The notes under the pieces are model-generated. The model did not search any database and had not been told where the DNA came from. It saw nothing but the letters and a program-made list of their open reading frames with translations. A stretch of DNA of 27,500 nt from Chrysomallon squamiferum (Eukaryota > Mollusca > Gastropoda > Neomphalida > Peltospiridae): the NCBI GenBank assembly GCA_012295275.1, contig CM022665.1, positions 44,991,595 to 45,019,094 on the forward strand, given 5' to 3'. The translations under genes and the position numbers were made by a program. Below, in pieces: positions 1-10,100 of this stretch. Positions within the stretch are counted from its first letter, which is position 1. The number at the start of each line of letters is the position of its first letter.

Positions 1-15
1 TTCCTCTTTCCCACG

Positions 16-454
<439 letters not shown>

Positions 455-513
455 ACAGAAACAGACAGACAAATACAGACAGACAAACACAGACAGACAA
501 ACACAGACAGACT
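455..513. repeat. 16-bp tandem array (ACAGACAGACAAACAC)
   Basis: About three and a half units of a 16-bp motif built from ACAG/ACAA tetranucleotides, with small differences between units. This is a higher-order microsatellite. Confidence 0.85.
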
Positions 514-566
514 ATACATACACTGTTAATTAAATAATACTTTAATAAATATTTACATAATAATTT

Positions 567-733
567 TATGTGTATGTGTGTATGTATCTATGTTTGTTTG
601 TATGTATGTACAAGTGCGTGAATGTTTATCTGTAAGTGTAGTTGTGGGTATGATGTATGCATGCATGTATATATGTATGTAAATATGTATGTTTGTATGT
701 TTGTATGTGTGTATGTGTGTCTGTACGTGCGCA
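567..733. repeat. Interrupted (TGTA)n/(TG)n
   Basis: TGTATGTA, TGTTTGTT and TGTG tracts alternate. The Met/Cys/Tyr/Val-rich frame through it is repeat translation. Confidence 0.85.
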
Positions 734-773
734 TGTCTCTCTCTTTACCCTGCCTCATAATCTAACATTGCTT

Positions 774-850
774 TTTTTGTTGTTGTTGTTGTTTGTTTGT
801 TGTTGGGTTGTTGTTGTTGTTTTGTATTTTTGTTTGTTGTTTTTATTATT
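774..850. repeat. (TTG)n/(TTTG)n tract
   Basis: Blocks of TTG and TTTG units with a few substitutions. It grades into T-rich DNA and then a short (TA)n at 900-914. Confidence 0.85.
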
Positions 851-959
851 TTGCTTTATTTTTCTTTCTTTATTATTACCATATATTTTCAACGAGTATT
901 ATATATATATATATTTAATTCAACGTTATTTTTACGCTGCCAATAAAACACTTCTTGAA

Positions 960-1300
960 ACGGCCTGTTTGACGTAGAGTCTGTTGGAGATCGCGTGCAG
1001 TTTGAAAATGGCTGCGATAAAACTTAATCAAGAAATGAATTCTTTCGTGATCAGATGATGTAACTGTTGTCAGGACTGCTGTGACATGTCACAAGTGTCA
1101 CCAGTATCCGCGCTTTAGATTTAAACGTTTGGCGTTTTGGCTTCGACCGTAAATTTGTTCAGAGGAACGTTTTTACCCTGCTAAAGTAAGTGGACGTTTT
1201 AATGAGGCACGTGCGTAAAGGGTGACCTAGTTTATCTTTCATTTTAATTTGTGAAACGTTTAGTAAGCGATTTATTCATTTACTGGCTTGTTTGTTCGTT
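960..1300. other. Unique island with a 16-codon ORF
   Basis: Complex sequence. A small frame, 1008-1058 on the plus strand, starts in a good Kozak-like context (AAAATGG) and encodes MAAIKLNQEMNSFVIR before TGA. Further on are a donor-like GTAAGTGG near 1187 and a CACGTG E-box at 1208-1213. I see no acceptor joining these, and the small ORF may be chance. Confidence 0.35.
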
Positions 1301-1735
1301 TGTTTAGTTAGTTAGTTAGTTAGTTGTTTTTCTTTTCTTTTCTTGTATTTTTTTTAATTAAATTTCTTTAAGTTAGTTGGTTTTCTTTTGTTTTTTTTTT
1401 TTTTTTTTTTATTATTATTTTTTTTTTTTTTAATTAAATTTCTTTTACTTATTAACTTGTATATCGCATGTTTTTTTTTTATCATGATTCAATTTTTAAT
1501 AATGTAAAAAACTCTTAATGCTGATTTGCAACACTTTACTGAACACTATCCTTATTACTGATACTGTAATGGATATTAATGGCGTGTTTAAACGAATCGT
1601 CATTTCCCAGTGTGGTATGTCGCGGATCTGTTGCCATGGACAACGATTAACGATTAAAAGCAATTATCTTTCGCTAACACTTTCCACAAAACAAACAAAA
1701 AAAAAAAAATAAAAAATAAAAAATAAAAAAAAGAT
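1301..1735. repeat. (TAGT)n, poly-T and A-rich low complexity
   Basis: A short TTAG array at 1303-1326 is followed by long poly-T runs (about 1390-1432). A block of moderately complex AT-rich DNA (about 1440-1690) leads to an A-rich run with AAAAAT units (1697-1733). No gene is supported. Confidence 0.7.
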
Positions 1736-2378
1736 ATCTGTTACAGTTATTCATACATCACTTTTTGGTCATCAGCGTTACGGGAAATTAAACCAAGTGG
1801 TGCAGTAAAGTATCGATCCCGAAGCCCTCTACACTTCATGTAGAGTTTCTTTTACCACGGTTCACCATTTCACGGGTGAGTGACTTTTTTCAAAATTAAA
1901 AAAAAAAAAAAAAAAAAAAAAACATGAAAGAGAAATTAAAGGCAAATCGATCGGCCATATTTGACGTCACAATGACGCAAAAATATTGTGTGACCAAAGG
2001 AGCCAAAGGAAAAAAAAAAATAAAAATAAAATAAAATAAAAAATTAATAAAAACTGTGGACGTAATCTGCTGGAAAAAAATAACGACATTTTTTTTTTTT
2101 TTTTTACGCTTAAGAATGGACAGTAATTTCTGCACTGTGGTGTAACTGACTGCTATCGGCAGGTGGTCGTATCTGTGAGTGCTCGCCAAGCACGGCGCTA
2201 TGAAAATGAACGTCGATAACAGTCAGATGCGATCTGTCTCGAAGTCACTGAAGTAATCCGATTATAACTCGTTTCGAAAAGTTATCAAGTGTGAACGCGT
2301 CTTAACGATACCCAGGAAAAGGTTCGATGCGTGCAGCCGTGCGGTGATAAATAACAACAAGAGCAACAGCTACAACTG

Positions 2379-2379
<1 letters not shown>
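1736..2379. other. Unique spacer with hairpin, CRE octamer and 18-codon ORF
   Basis: The segment has three points of note: a perfect 7-bp hairpin at 1827-1845 (CTCTACA, 5-nt loop, TGTAGAG), the palindrome TGACGTCA at 1962-1969, and a short plus-strand ORF at 2200-2256 encoding MKMNVDNSQMRSVSKSLK. Poly-A at 1897-1922 and poly-T at 2090-2105 split it. The minus frame from 2189 is a complex 28-residue head that runs into poly-Lys, and I do not call it. Confidence 0.4.
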
Positions 2380-2421
<42 letters not shown>

Positions 2422-2499
2422 TATCATTATTATTATTATTATTGTTATTATTATTATTACTATTATTACTATTATTATTATTATTACTATTATTATTAC

Positions 2500-2541
<42 letters not shown>

Positions 2542-2790
2542 CGTTATTATTATTATTACTATTATTATCGTTATTATTATTATCATTATTATTATTATTA
2601 CTATTATTATTATCATTATTATCATTATTATTATTATTATCATTATTATTATTATCATTATTATTATTATTATTATCATTATCATCATCATCATTATCAT
2701 TATCATTATTATCATCATCATTATCATTATTATTATTATTATTATATCTACGACAACAACAACCACAACCACCACAACAACAACAACAAT
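2380..2790. repeat. Long (TTA)n/(TCA)n with (CAA)n tail
   Basis: About 365 bp of TTA/TAT triplets with scattered C and G substitutions, more CAT/ATC triplets near the end, and then CAA units at 2753-2790. It is open in several frames on both strands only because the period is three. Confidence 0.95.
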
Positions 2791-3102
2791 AACGAACATC
2801 AGGAATAAGAATTATCTGTTTAAGAAACTGTTGGGTGAATAAGTCAAAAGCAAACTGTAAATAACCCTTAAACCGCTCTCTGGTTTCTCAATCACATATT
2901 GTGTATTGTTGGTGTTGGCTCACTCGATGTCGGTGGCGGTTCGTATTACGTTTGTGGACTGTTGATGACTAATTTCCTTTCTGTTGTAAGTGTGAATTAT
3001 TGATGAAGGACGACTTCGCCGCTCTGATGTTTCATACATCAACGTTCTGTGTGTAATGGTTTGTGCTCGATTGTGCGTTATTCTCATTTATATAGAAGTG
3101 TG
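2791..3102. other. Unique spacer
   Basis: Complex, AT-leaning sequence with no sustained open frame, RNA gene or transposon terminus that I can identify. Confidence 0.5.
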
Positions 3103-3195
3103 TTTTGTGAACTGTTGATTTATGATTATTATTATTATTATTATTATTATCATCATCATCATTGACAATTCTACAGCTTTACTACTACTACTATT
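3103..3195 (+). repeat. Dispersed repeat, copy 1
   Basis: TTTGTGAACTGTTGATTTAT, then (ATT)n, (ATC)n, a linker ATTGACA and the edge GCTTTACTACTAC. The same order occurs at 4187-4275. The fixed order of unique and simple-repeat blocks in two places suggests a small dispersed element that carries its microsatellite with it. The family is unknown. Confidence 0.7.
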
Positions 3196-3480
3196 ATTAA
3201 TGCTACTTCTACTACTATTTCTACTAGTACTACTAAAATTACTACTACTACTTGTACTACCACTTCTACTATTTTTACTGTTGTTGTTATTAATGCTATA
3301 ATACTCCAACTACTACTACTATTATTATTATTATTATTACTAATATTATCATCATCGTCGTCGTCATCACTGTCATTGCTACTACTACAACTACAACAAC
3401 CATTATTATTATTATCATTATTATTATCATCATTATTATTATTATTATTATTATCATCATCATCATCATCATCATCACTA
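3196..3480. repeat. (ACT)n/(ATT)n/(ATC)n triplet field
   Basis: Blocks of ACT, ATT, GTC and ATC triplets that change motif about every 20-60 bp. Confidence 0.92.
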
Positions 3481-3772
3481 ATACGAGTTACAAAATACTA
3501 CACATGTGTATACAGGAATTAACTTACTATAGATTTCCTGCTCTTATTTATTTTATAAATTCAAACAATAACAATAATAATCATTATTATTATTATTGTT
3601 ATTACGCGCAACTATCTCCGCATGCTGAATCTCTCGTCACTGCAAATCACTGCTAATTACTGTTCAGTCTTCTCCTTTCTAGTCCAGCTAAACGCTGGAA
3701 ACATGATACCGCGTTCTATTGTTTTGTAGCTGACACACACTCGCTCGGCAAGTGGCTCTTCTGCAGTATGAT

Positions 3773-3773
<1 letters not shown>
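3481..3773. other. Unique spacer with small AAT/ATT inverted tract
   Basis: AATAATAAT next to ATTATTATT at about 3568-3603 could pair as a small AT hairpin. The rest is complex sequence with no feature I can name. Confidence 0.5.

Positions 3774-3822
<49 letters not shown>
3774..3822. repeat. (AC)n microsatellite
   Basis: About 24 uninterrupted AC units. Confidence 0.97.
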
Positions 3823-3825
<3 letters not shown>

Positions 3826-4044
3826 ACGACTGCTGTTAGCCTCTCCTGCTATTTGCAATAAAGCGAATGCACGTTGATGATGATTTCTAACCACACGGGC
3901 AAAACGATAAATAAACAGATCAGATGGTTTTAAGGATGTCGATGTGTACCGAAAATAAATATGCTCCTAATATATATTTATATATATATAATCATTGTAT
4001 GCATGCGTACGTAAAGTTAATGTACTTATGTTCTTGGCTGCATA

Positions 4045-4186
4045 CATATATACGTACATACATACATTCATACAAATATACGTATAGATACACACATACA
4101 CATTCGTACGTACGCACGTTCATACGTATATACATACATACATACATATGTACGTAGATAAACATACACATATATATATAAAATTG
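4045..4186. repeat. (ATAC)n/(TA)n compound array
   Basis: Imperfect CATA, CGTA and TATA units that end in a short (TA)n. The Tyr/Thr/His-rich frames are artefacts. The preceding 3823-4044 is unique spacer without a gene. Confidence 0.85.
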
Positions 4187-4275
4187 TATTTGTGAATTGT
4201 TGATTTATTATTACTATTATTATTATCACCATCATTGTCATTACTACTGCTTTACTACTACTACTACTACTAATA
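4187..4275 (+). repeat. Dispersed repeat, copy 2
   Basis: TTTGTGAATTGTTGATTTAT, ATT triplets, ATC triplets, ATTGTCA and GCTTTACTACTAC, in the same order as copy 1 about 1.08 kb upstream. The copies differ by substitutions and by microsatellite length. Confidence 0.7.
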
Positions 4276-4438
4276 TATATATATATATACATACATACAT
4301 ACATACATACATACATACATACTTACATACATACATACATACATACACAAACATAAATATATATACATGTATACAAACACATACACACTTAACTACTTAA
4401 ATAAGCACATAGGAACATACTTACACTCATACACATAC

Positions 4439-4483
<45 letters not shown>

Positions 4484-4517
4484 TACACATATACACATAC
4501 ACATACATACACACGCA
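4276..4517. repeat. (TA)n, (CATA)n and (CACATA)n arrays
   Basis: A short (TA)n leads into a long CATA tetranucleotide array (4288-4346), a mixed stretch, and a hexanucleotide CACATA array (about 4428-4517). Confidence 0.93.
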
Positions 4518-4589
4518 ACTAATTTTAACCCTTTAACAAAGATGCCCTAGTTAAAAGCAGTCCTGAATTTCAAACACTCTTGGAATGAC

Positions 4590-4715
4590 AAAGGACAAAA
4601 AGAAAAACTTGTGTTTTTTGCGAAAACCTGTCAATCGTAAAGCAGAGGTAAAACATTACAGACGGTATTTTCTGTACGTAACTACTGTGTGGTAAGCTTA
4701 ATCGGTATGGTTTAC
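4590..4715 (+). repeat. Direct duplication, copy A
   Basis: About 126 bp of complex sequence starting AAAGGACAAAAAGAAA, with landmarks TGCGAAAACCTG, GAGGTAAAACATTACAGA and AACTACTGTGTGGTAAG. The same landmarks recur in the same order in 4820-4940. I recognise no transposon or coding signal. Confidence 0.9.
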
Positions 4716-4819
4716 GAAAATCGCTCAGTGTGTCAGACCCACAAAAGGATACACACAACGCGGGCGACATTTAGACACAAGACACGCTAACCTGAAATAC
4801 TGGTTACCGACAGAAATGT

Positions 4820-4940
4820 AAAGGACAAAAAGAAACTTGTGTTTTGCGAAAACCTGCCGATGTTAAACCAGAGGTAAAACATTACAGAAGGTATTTTCTG
4901 TGTGTAACTACTGTGTGGTAAGTTTAACGGTATTGTTTAC
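4820..4940 (+). repeat. Direct duplication, copy B
   Basis: Second copy, offset about 230 bp from the first, with a few substitutions and small deletions. About 105 bp of unrelated sequence separates the copies. Confidence 0.9.
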
Positions 4941-4950
4941 AGAAGAGATA

Positions 4951-5241
4951 AAAAAAAAAAAATAATAATAATAATTGCGTACAAGTATAGTATTTAAAAA
5001 AAAAAAAAATTAATAAAATAATAAATTAATTAATAAAAAACAAAAATAACTCAGAAAGAAGGATTTATAAATAAATAAAAAATAAAAAATAAATAAATAA
5101 AATAATTAATTAATAAAAAAAACTAAAATTGTTCAGAAAGAAGGATTTATAAATAAATAAATAATAAAAAAAAAATAAAAATAAAAATTAATTAATAATA
5201 ATAATAAAAAAAAATAAAGTAAGTCAGGAAGATTGATTTAA
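4951..5241. repeat. AT-rich tandem repeat, about 82-91 bp, three units
   Basis: The landmark TCAGAAAGAAGGATTTATAA occurs at 5051 and 5133, with a decayed third copy (TCAGGAAGATTGATTTA) at 5224. A/T-rich filler separates them. Confidence 0.75.
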
Positions 5242-5337
5242 AAAATATGATGCGATGGCTTGTTTAATAATCCGATTTCAAGAAAACTGAATAAATAAAT
5301 AAATATGCCTGTTAATAAATAAACGAAAACTATATAT

Positions 5338-5411
5338 TGAAATGAATAATTTTTGCTTTTTTAAAGTGAAGCTTTAATTGTATTTTATATTTATTTATTA
5401 ATATATATTGA

Positions 5412-5464
<53 letters not shown>

Positions 5465-5506
5465 CAATTAAAGCTTCACTTTAAAAAACAAAAATTATTC
5501 ATTTCA
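5338..5506. repeat. Foldback: 46-bp inverted arms around (AT)n
   Basis: Arms 5338-5384 and 5461-5506 are reverse complements except for one indel. The intervening segment is mostly (AT)n (5417-5460), which is itself self-complementary, so the whole 169 bp can form one hairpin or cruciform. It could be a foldback or MITE-like element or a duplicated, inverted flank. I see no transposase and no clear target-site duplication. Confidence 0.9.
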
Positions 5507-5599
5507 GTGAAAGAATTTGTTGCTATTAGAGGTTTTTTTTTTTCAATGTTATATTATTTGCGTGTATTTCATCATAAAAACGTTCTGAAAAAAATATTA

Positions 5600-5710
5600 T
5601 CATAACTACTATCATCATCATCATCATTAGTAGTAGTAGTAGTAGTAGTTCATGTATTGCTGCTGCTACTACTACTACTACGACTACAATTATTATTATT
5701 ATTATTCTAC
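5600..5710. repeat. (ATC)n/(AGT)n/(ACT)n triplets
   Basis: Short ATC, AGT, CTG/ACT and ATT blocks lie in series. AGT (5627-5648) and ACT (5667-5682) are complementary and could pair. Confidence 0.9.
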
Positions 5711-6277
5711 TTACGTATTGTCACACATGCTGTTGATGTAGCAGCTATTGTCAACAACAGTAATCACACTGAATATGATCCATTATCCACGTGAACAAAG
5801 TACACATCCATATCGCGTTTCTAACTGTATCATTTTTTTTTGGTATCCTTCGTTCCAACAGTTACAAATTAAATACACAACAAAGAAACAAAAAAAAGGG
5901 CAGAATTCCACGAAACTTGAATCCTCTCGTCTTTTTTAAAACTGAGGGTTAAACCACTTTTTAAACTCGTTTTTAGTTTTGTTTATAAAAAATAATAATA
6001 ATAATACTAAAAATAAATAAATAAATAAATAGTAATAATAATGATAATTTAAAATATATTTATCAACACTCTCTCAGTTTGTAAATATTTAAATAAATCA
6101 TAAAGAAATAATAAAAATAAAAATATATATAAATATATATATATACAACAACAACGTTAGTTGAGAAGTACTAGCTGAAACACTGCAAACTTTGCAGACG
6201 ATATCCGGTTAGCAGTAGGCGCGTAGACTTCGCAAGGCTTGGATTTCCTTCCACTGTCACTTACTTTTCCCGGCATA
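5711..6277. other. Spacer, AT-rich low complexity in the middle
   Basis: Complex sequence at 5711-5930 has no convincing frame. AAT/AAAT low complexity fills 5985-6148, and a short unique stretch follows. There is no gene call. Confidence 0.5.
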
Positions 6278-6345
6278 ATCATCATCATCATCATAATAAT
6301 AATCATCAACGACGTTGTCATCGTCGTCATCGTCGTCGTCGTAGC
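6278..6345. repeat. (ATC)n then (GTC)n
   Basis: ATC triplets change to CpG-containing GTC/CGT triplets, marking the edge of the CpG-rich segment that follows. Confidence 0.85.
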
Positions 6346-6820
6346 TACGCCAGCTGAAACGAAACGCGGTGTTGCTGTAGCGCGTGTGCTATCAACCACA
6401 GTCGACTCAGTAGTCAGTCAGCTCGCTGTCTCTCCCGAGACGCGAAGAGTAAAAACCGCCTTTCATTGATTCGCCATACCGATTGACTTGTAGTAGTACA
6501 CACACACAATTCAACAGTCGAACGAGCGAAGCTGGGCTGGGCGGGGAGGGCAAAGGAACAGCCGGCTCGCGCGGCCATGTTATCTTAGATAGAAAAAAAA
6601 AAAAAAAAAAAAAAATTTGCGGCGGGCGGGGACGGGGAGCGGGGGGGTCGGTCGTACGAATTATTACCAATAACGTAAAGAGGCGGAGTATTCCGAAACG
6701 CCGAAACGGAAATTTCGTATTACTTTTAAGGAAAGAAAAGAAAGGGATCGCCTTTTTCCGTCGCGATGTAGGTTGAGTATATCGGGTTTTGATAACAAAA
6801 AAAAACCCCAACAAAAACAG
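6340..6820 (+). promoter_or_regulatory. CpG-rich, promoter-like segment
   Basis: CpG dinucleotides are dense here compared with the rest of the window. A canonical GC box, GGGCGGGG, lies at 6539-6546, and a G-run cluster follows at 6624-6647. A donor-like CAG/GTAAAT lies at 6818-6826. One reading is a promoter with a non-coding first exon ending at 6820. I see no TATA box, so any start site would be dispersed. A poly-A run at 6593-6615 interrupts the segment. Direction is a guess from the donor only. Confidence 0.35.
6624..6647 (+). other. Putative G-quadruplex
   Basis: Four G-runs of three to seven bases with loops of one to three bases, just downstream of the GC box. It fits the usual G3+N1-7 pattern. 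Confidence 0.6.
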
Positions 6821-6839
6821 GTAAATGGGAATGAATCCC

Positions 6840-7283
6840 TACCTAAGTGTGTGGGTGGGTGTGGGAGAGGGGGGGGAGAGAGGGGGAGAGAGAGAGCTAA
6901 TTTTGAAGAGCGGTTAAATAGACGCCGTTTTCAAACTACATTTCTGTGAAATATAATGCTAGCCGTTTTTATTTAAACAGGATAATACCGGGTTTCTCTG
7001 TTTTTACAATCTACGTAATACAGACGTATCTGAAATTTTCAGTTTGACACTGTTGACTGATTTAGATAACAGATTATCTAGAAATGCTACAGTCATCGGA
7101 GTTTGATTAATTTTTTTTTTTTTTTTTTTTTGTTATTATTATTATTATTTTTATATATAAATAACAGAACTAATAATGGTCATTATAATGAAAGTAGATA
7201 TTTATAGAGTTTGTTTTCGTGATAAGTAATAAAGATATGTCTGATTAATTGATATTTTATGAATGAACTAGTCCAGCTGTTAT
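6840..7283. other. (GT)n/(GGGA)n purine tract then AT-rich spacer
   Basis: GTGGGTGTGGGA leads into G-runs and GAGAG (6866-6896). After that comes AT-rich unique sequence with poly-T at 7110-7130 and (ATT)n at 7133-7149. No gene is supported. Confidence 0.6.
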
Positions 7284-7685
7284 TACTGATGATGATGATG
7301 ATGATTGTTATTATTGTTGTTGTTGTTGTTGTTGTTAATATTGTCGTTTTTATTAACTGTTACTGTTTTGATTCCTTTTGTCATTGTTGTTATAGTTGTT
7401 GATGCTGTTGTTTTTGTTGTTCTTGATAGTAGTAGTAGTAGTAGTAATAGTTGTAGTATAGTTGTTATTTTTCTTATTATTGCTGTTGTTGTTATTAACT
7501 GCTACTAATTGTTATTAATTGTTATGGTTATTATTGTTGTTATAGTTCTTGTTATTAGTATAATTATTATTATTATTATTACAAATATTATTTTATTATT
7601 ACTATAACTGTTATTATTATTATTACTACTGTTATTATTGTTGTTATTATTACTATTATTATTATATTATTATTATTATCACAGC
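7284..7685. repeat. (GTT)n/(AGT)n/(ATT)n triplet field
   Basis: GAT, GTT, AGT and ATT triplet blocks with many substitutions. The Leu/Val/Ile-rich frames are repeat translation. Confidence 0.9.
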
Positions 7686-8003
7686 TATTGTTATCAGTAC
7701 AATACCAATTCAGACGTTTTCGCTTCTTAATCAAACCCTGCTGACTTCGTTCGCAGTACGTTAGTAAAGTATTCATGTTAACACACCGGAAATCTGTATG
7801 ACAACTACAATGGCGGTGACCTACATCGGCTGAGAACAGGAAACGTTGCAGTGAATCGTGAAGTTTTTGCACGTGAGCGTGTTAACATCAGATTGCACGA
7901 GCACGTGAGGTCCGCCAAGTCAAAGTAGCAGCAAAGTTTAAATTATTTGATAACAACAACAGCAATTATATGATCATCAGAGTCTGGAAGAATGTCCACG
8001 TGG
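7686..8003. other. Unique island with three E-boxes
   Basis: Complex, less AT-rich sequence. CACGTG occurs at 7870-7875, 7902-7907 and 7997-8002, and the first two sit in an identical GCACGTGAG context 32 bp apart. The minus strand is open from about 7878 down into the triplet repeat, with a Cys/His-rich stretch and an acceptor-like TTCCTGTTCTCAG inside. It has no ATG at its head, so I do not call a gene. Confidence 0.4.
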
Positions 8004-8009
8004 TGGTAA

Positions 8010-8300
8010 TGATTATGATGATGATAACAAAGATGATGAACATGATGATAATGATGATGTTGATGATGATGATACTAATAGTAATAGAAATAATAACAAT
8101 ATAACAGTAATATTAATAATAACAACAACAATAACAACAGTAATAATAATAAAAAAGCAACTCTAATAACAATAATAATAACAATAACAAACAATAATAA
8201 CAACAACAATAACAATAGTAATAATAAAAAAGCAACTCTAATAACAATAATAATAACAATAACAAACAATAATAATAACAGCAACAACATTAATATCAAC
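8010..8300. repeat. (GAT)n and (AAT/AAC)n with 75-bp tandem duplication
   Basis: GAT triplets are followed by AAT/AAC triplets. The landmark AAAAAAGCAACTCTAATAAC occurs at 8151 and 8226, and the sequence around it is repeated almost exactly with a 75-bp period (about 8118-8274). The identity suggests a recent duplication. Confidence 0.9.
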
Positions 8301-9119
8301 AACGAAAAGGATGAAGAAGAAAACTAAAAGAAGATGATGATCATCATCATTATCATCATCACCATCATCACGAAGAGGAATAATAGAAATAGAAACAGAA
8401 GAAATGGAAAGACAGACAAAAGCTCAGTTAACCAGAACAAAAAGAAGAAGAAAAAGAGTGTAAATTAGAACAGATTTCTCTGACAATCTAACCAGCAACC
8501 TGAATTACAAACCAGGACAGTTATTCAGAAAAACCTTTTCGTAAACCAGGACACACATATCTCTCAATTAACATGAACGACAGTACGTCAGTACAACCCG
8601 ATTACAAATCGGTACAAACCACATAAAAATGACTGAAGTTGTAAAGAAAATTGTATTCTATTTTAGAAAATAAAATTGTGAACCTAGATTATTATTTCAA
8701 TACGTTAAGAAAACCAGTTTAGAAATGCGTACAGGCCTGGTTTAAATACATTAAGAAAAAAAATAATTTAAAAAATAGATGGTAAATTAGGATATATATT
8801 TAAATGTGAGTGTGAGTCTTTTGTACAATAAATAAACGATTTCGGAAGAAAAAGGTCAGGACAGCACATACCACTGACTTACAATGTCTCCTTGTTGTAC
8901 TGAATGCCACACAGACGTGTACAGTAAGTGAGTCAGTTAAAACAGAGCACTTTGCAAAACGTTATCAGTTATAAATGATTCTACAGATGTCCTCGAGTTT
9001 CTAGATAACTAACACGAGTCACAGATCCAGAACTGTAAAAACAAAATTCACGTATCTTTGTTATTATTATAACAAACGTAATCACGTTCGCATACGTACA
9101 CAAATGTACAGTTTAAGTG
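8301..9119. other. Mostly unique spacer
   Basis: A GAT/ATC cluster at 8330-8371 is followed by purine-rich and then complex AT-rich sequence. A small perfect hairpin (CCGATT, ACA, AATCGG) lies at 8598-8612. I see no gene. Confidence 0.5.
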
Positions 9120-9279
9120 TTACAGTTACTATTATTATTACTACTATTATTATTATTATTATTATTATTTATGTTGTTGTTGTTGTCATCGTTTTCATTA
9201 TTACTATTTACTAAAACAACAGTAATTTTAGTACTTCTATTTTCACCAAGGCAACCTCTACTGCTGTTATACTTTCTAT

Positions 9280-9323
<44 letters not shown>

Positions 9324-9640
9324 TACTACTACAACTACTACTACTAATGATATAATAATAATAATAATAATATAGCACTATTACTATTACTGCTACTATA
9401 ACTACTATTGCTACTACTACAACTACAACTGCTGTTACTACTACTACTACTATTACTACTACTGCTACTACTAGTACTGCCAGTACTTCTGTAATAATTA
9501 TTATTGTATTACTAGTATTTGTTTCTACTAAAGCAGTCATGATCCTTCTGATACAAATACTACAACAGCTACTGCTAAAACTACAACTACTACTACTACT
9601 GCTAATCTATTACTACAACTTCCACGATAATATCGGCCAT
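9120..9640. repeat. (ATT)n/(ACT)n triplet field
   Basis: ATT triplets give way to a long run of ACT triplets (about 9280-9346) and then mixed ACT/GCT/ATT triplets. It is open in several frames with Leu or Val runs, as expected for period three. Confidence 0.92.
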
Positions 9641-9691
9641 ATAAAGAGAAATGTGATTTATTTTTGGTAATAGAAAGATGATATCAAAACC

Positions 9692-9813
<122 letters not shown>

Positions 9814-10100
9814 TAACATTACAATTATATTATTTCTAATCTGTAATTGCTATTTCTTGTTCTTCTTTTTTCTTTTAAAATGTATCGTTCTTAGCTATTT
9901 GATGTGATCAAATTTCAAAGTTTCTCTGATATTTATCGATTTTCTCTTACAATTTGCATATTTTTTATTTTTTATTTTTTATTTATTTTTTAAATTATTT
10001 ATTTTATTTTTTTACAAGGCTCCCAAGAGATATCAGTTCCAAATTATCTTTGCCAGAAATAATTGTTTGTAGGCGTTAAAGTCACAATTTATATATATCA
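9814..10100. other. AT-rich spacer
   Basis: Ordinary AT-rich sequence with a TTTTTTATT low-complexity block at 9960-10012. I found no features. Confidence 0.5.

Noticed and set aside
1810-1850. ATCGATCCCGAAG, like a tRNA T-arm or SINE head
   Set aside because: Only the T-loop-like part matches. The nearby hairpin CTCTACA/TGTAGAG does not fit a tRNA fold.
2302-2808. Ile-, Leu- and Tyr-rich frames of 116-165 codons
   Set aside because: Products of (TTA)n read in three frames and on both strands. There is no complex sequence beyond short flanks.
7588-7878. Cys/His-rich minus frame of about 67 complex codons before a triplet repeat
   Set aside because: No ATG at the head. The apparent start is GTG, and the frame merges into (ATT)n. 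Noted in the 7686-8003 entry but not called.
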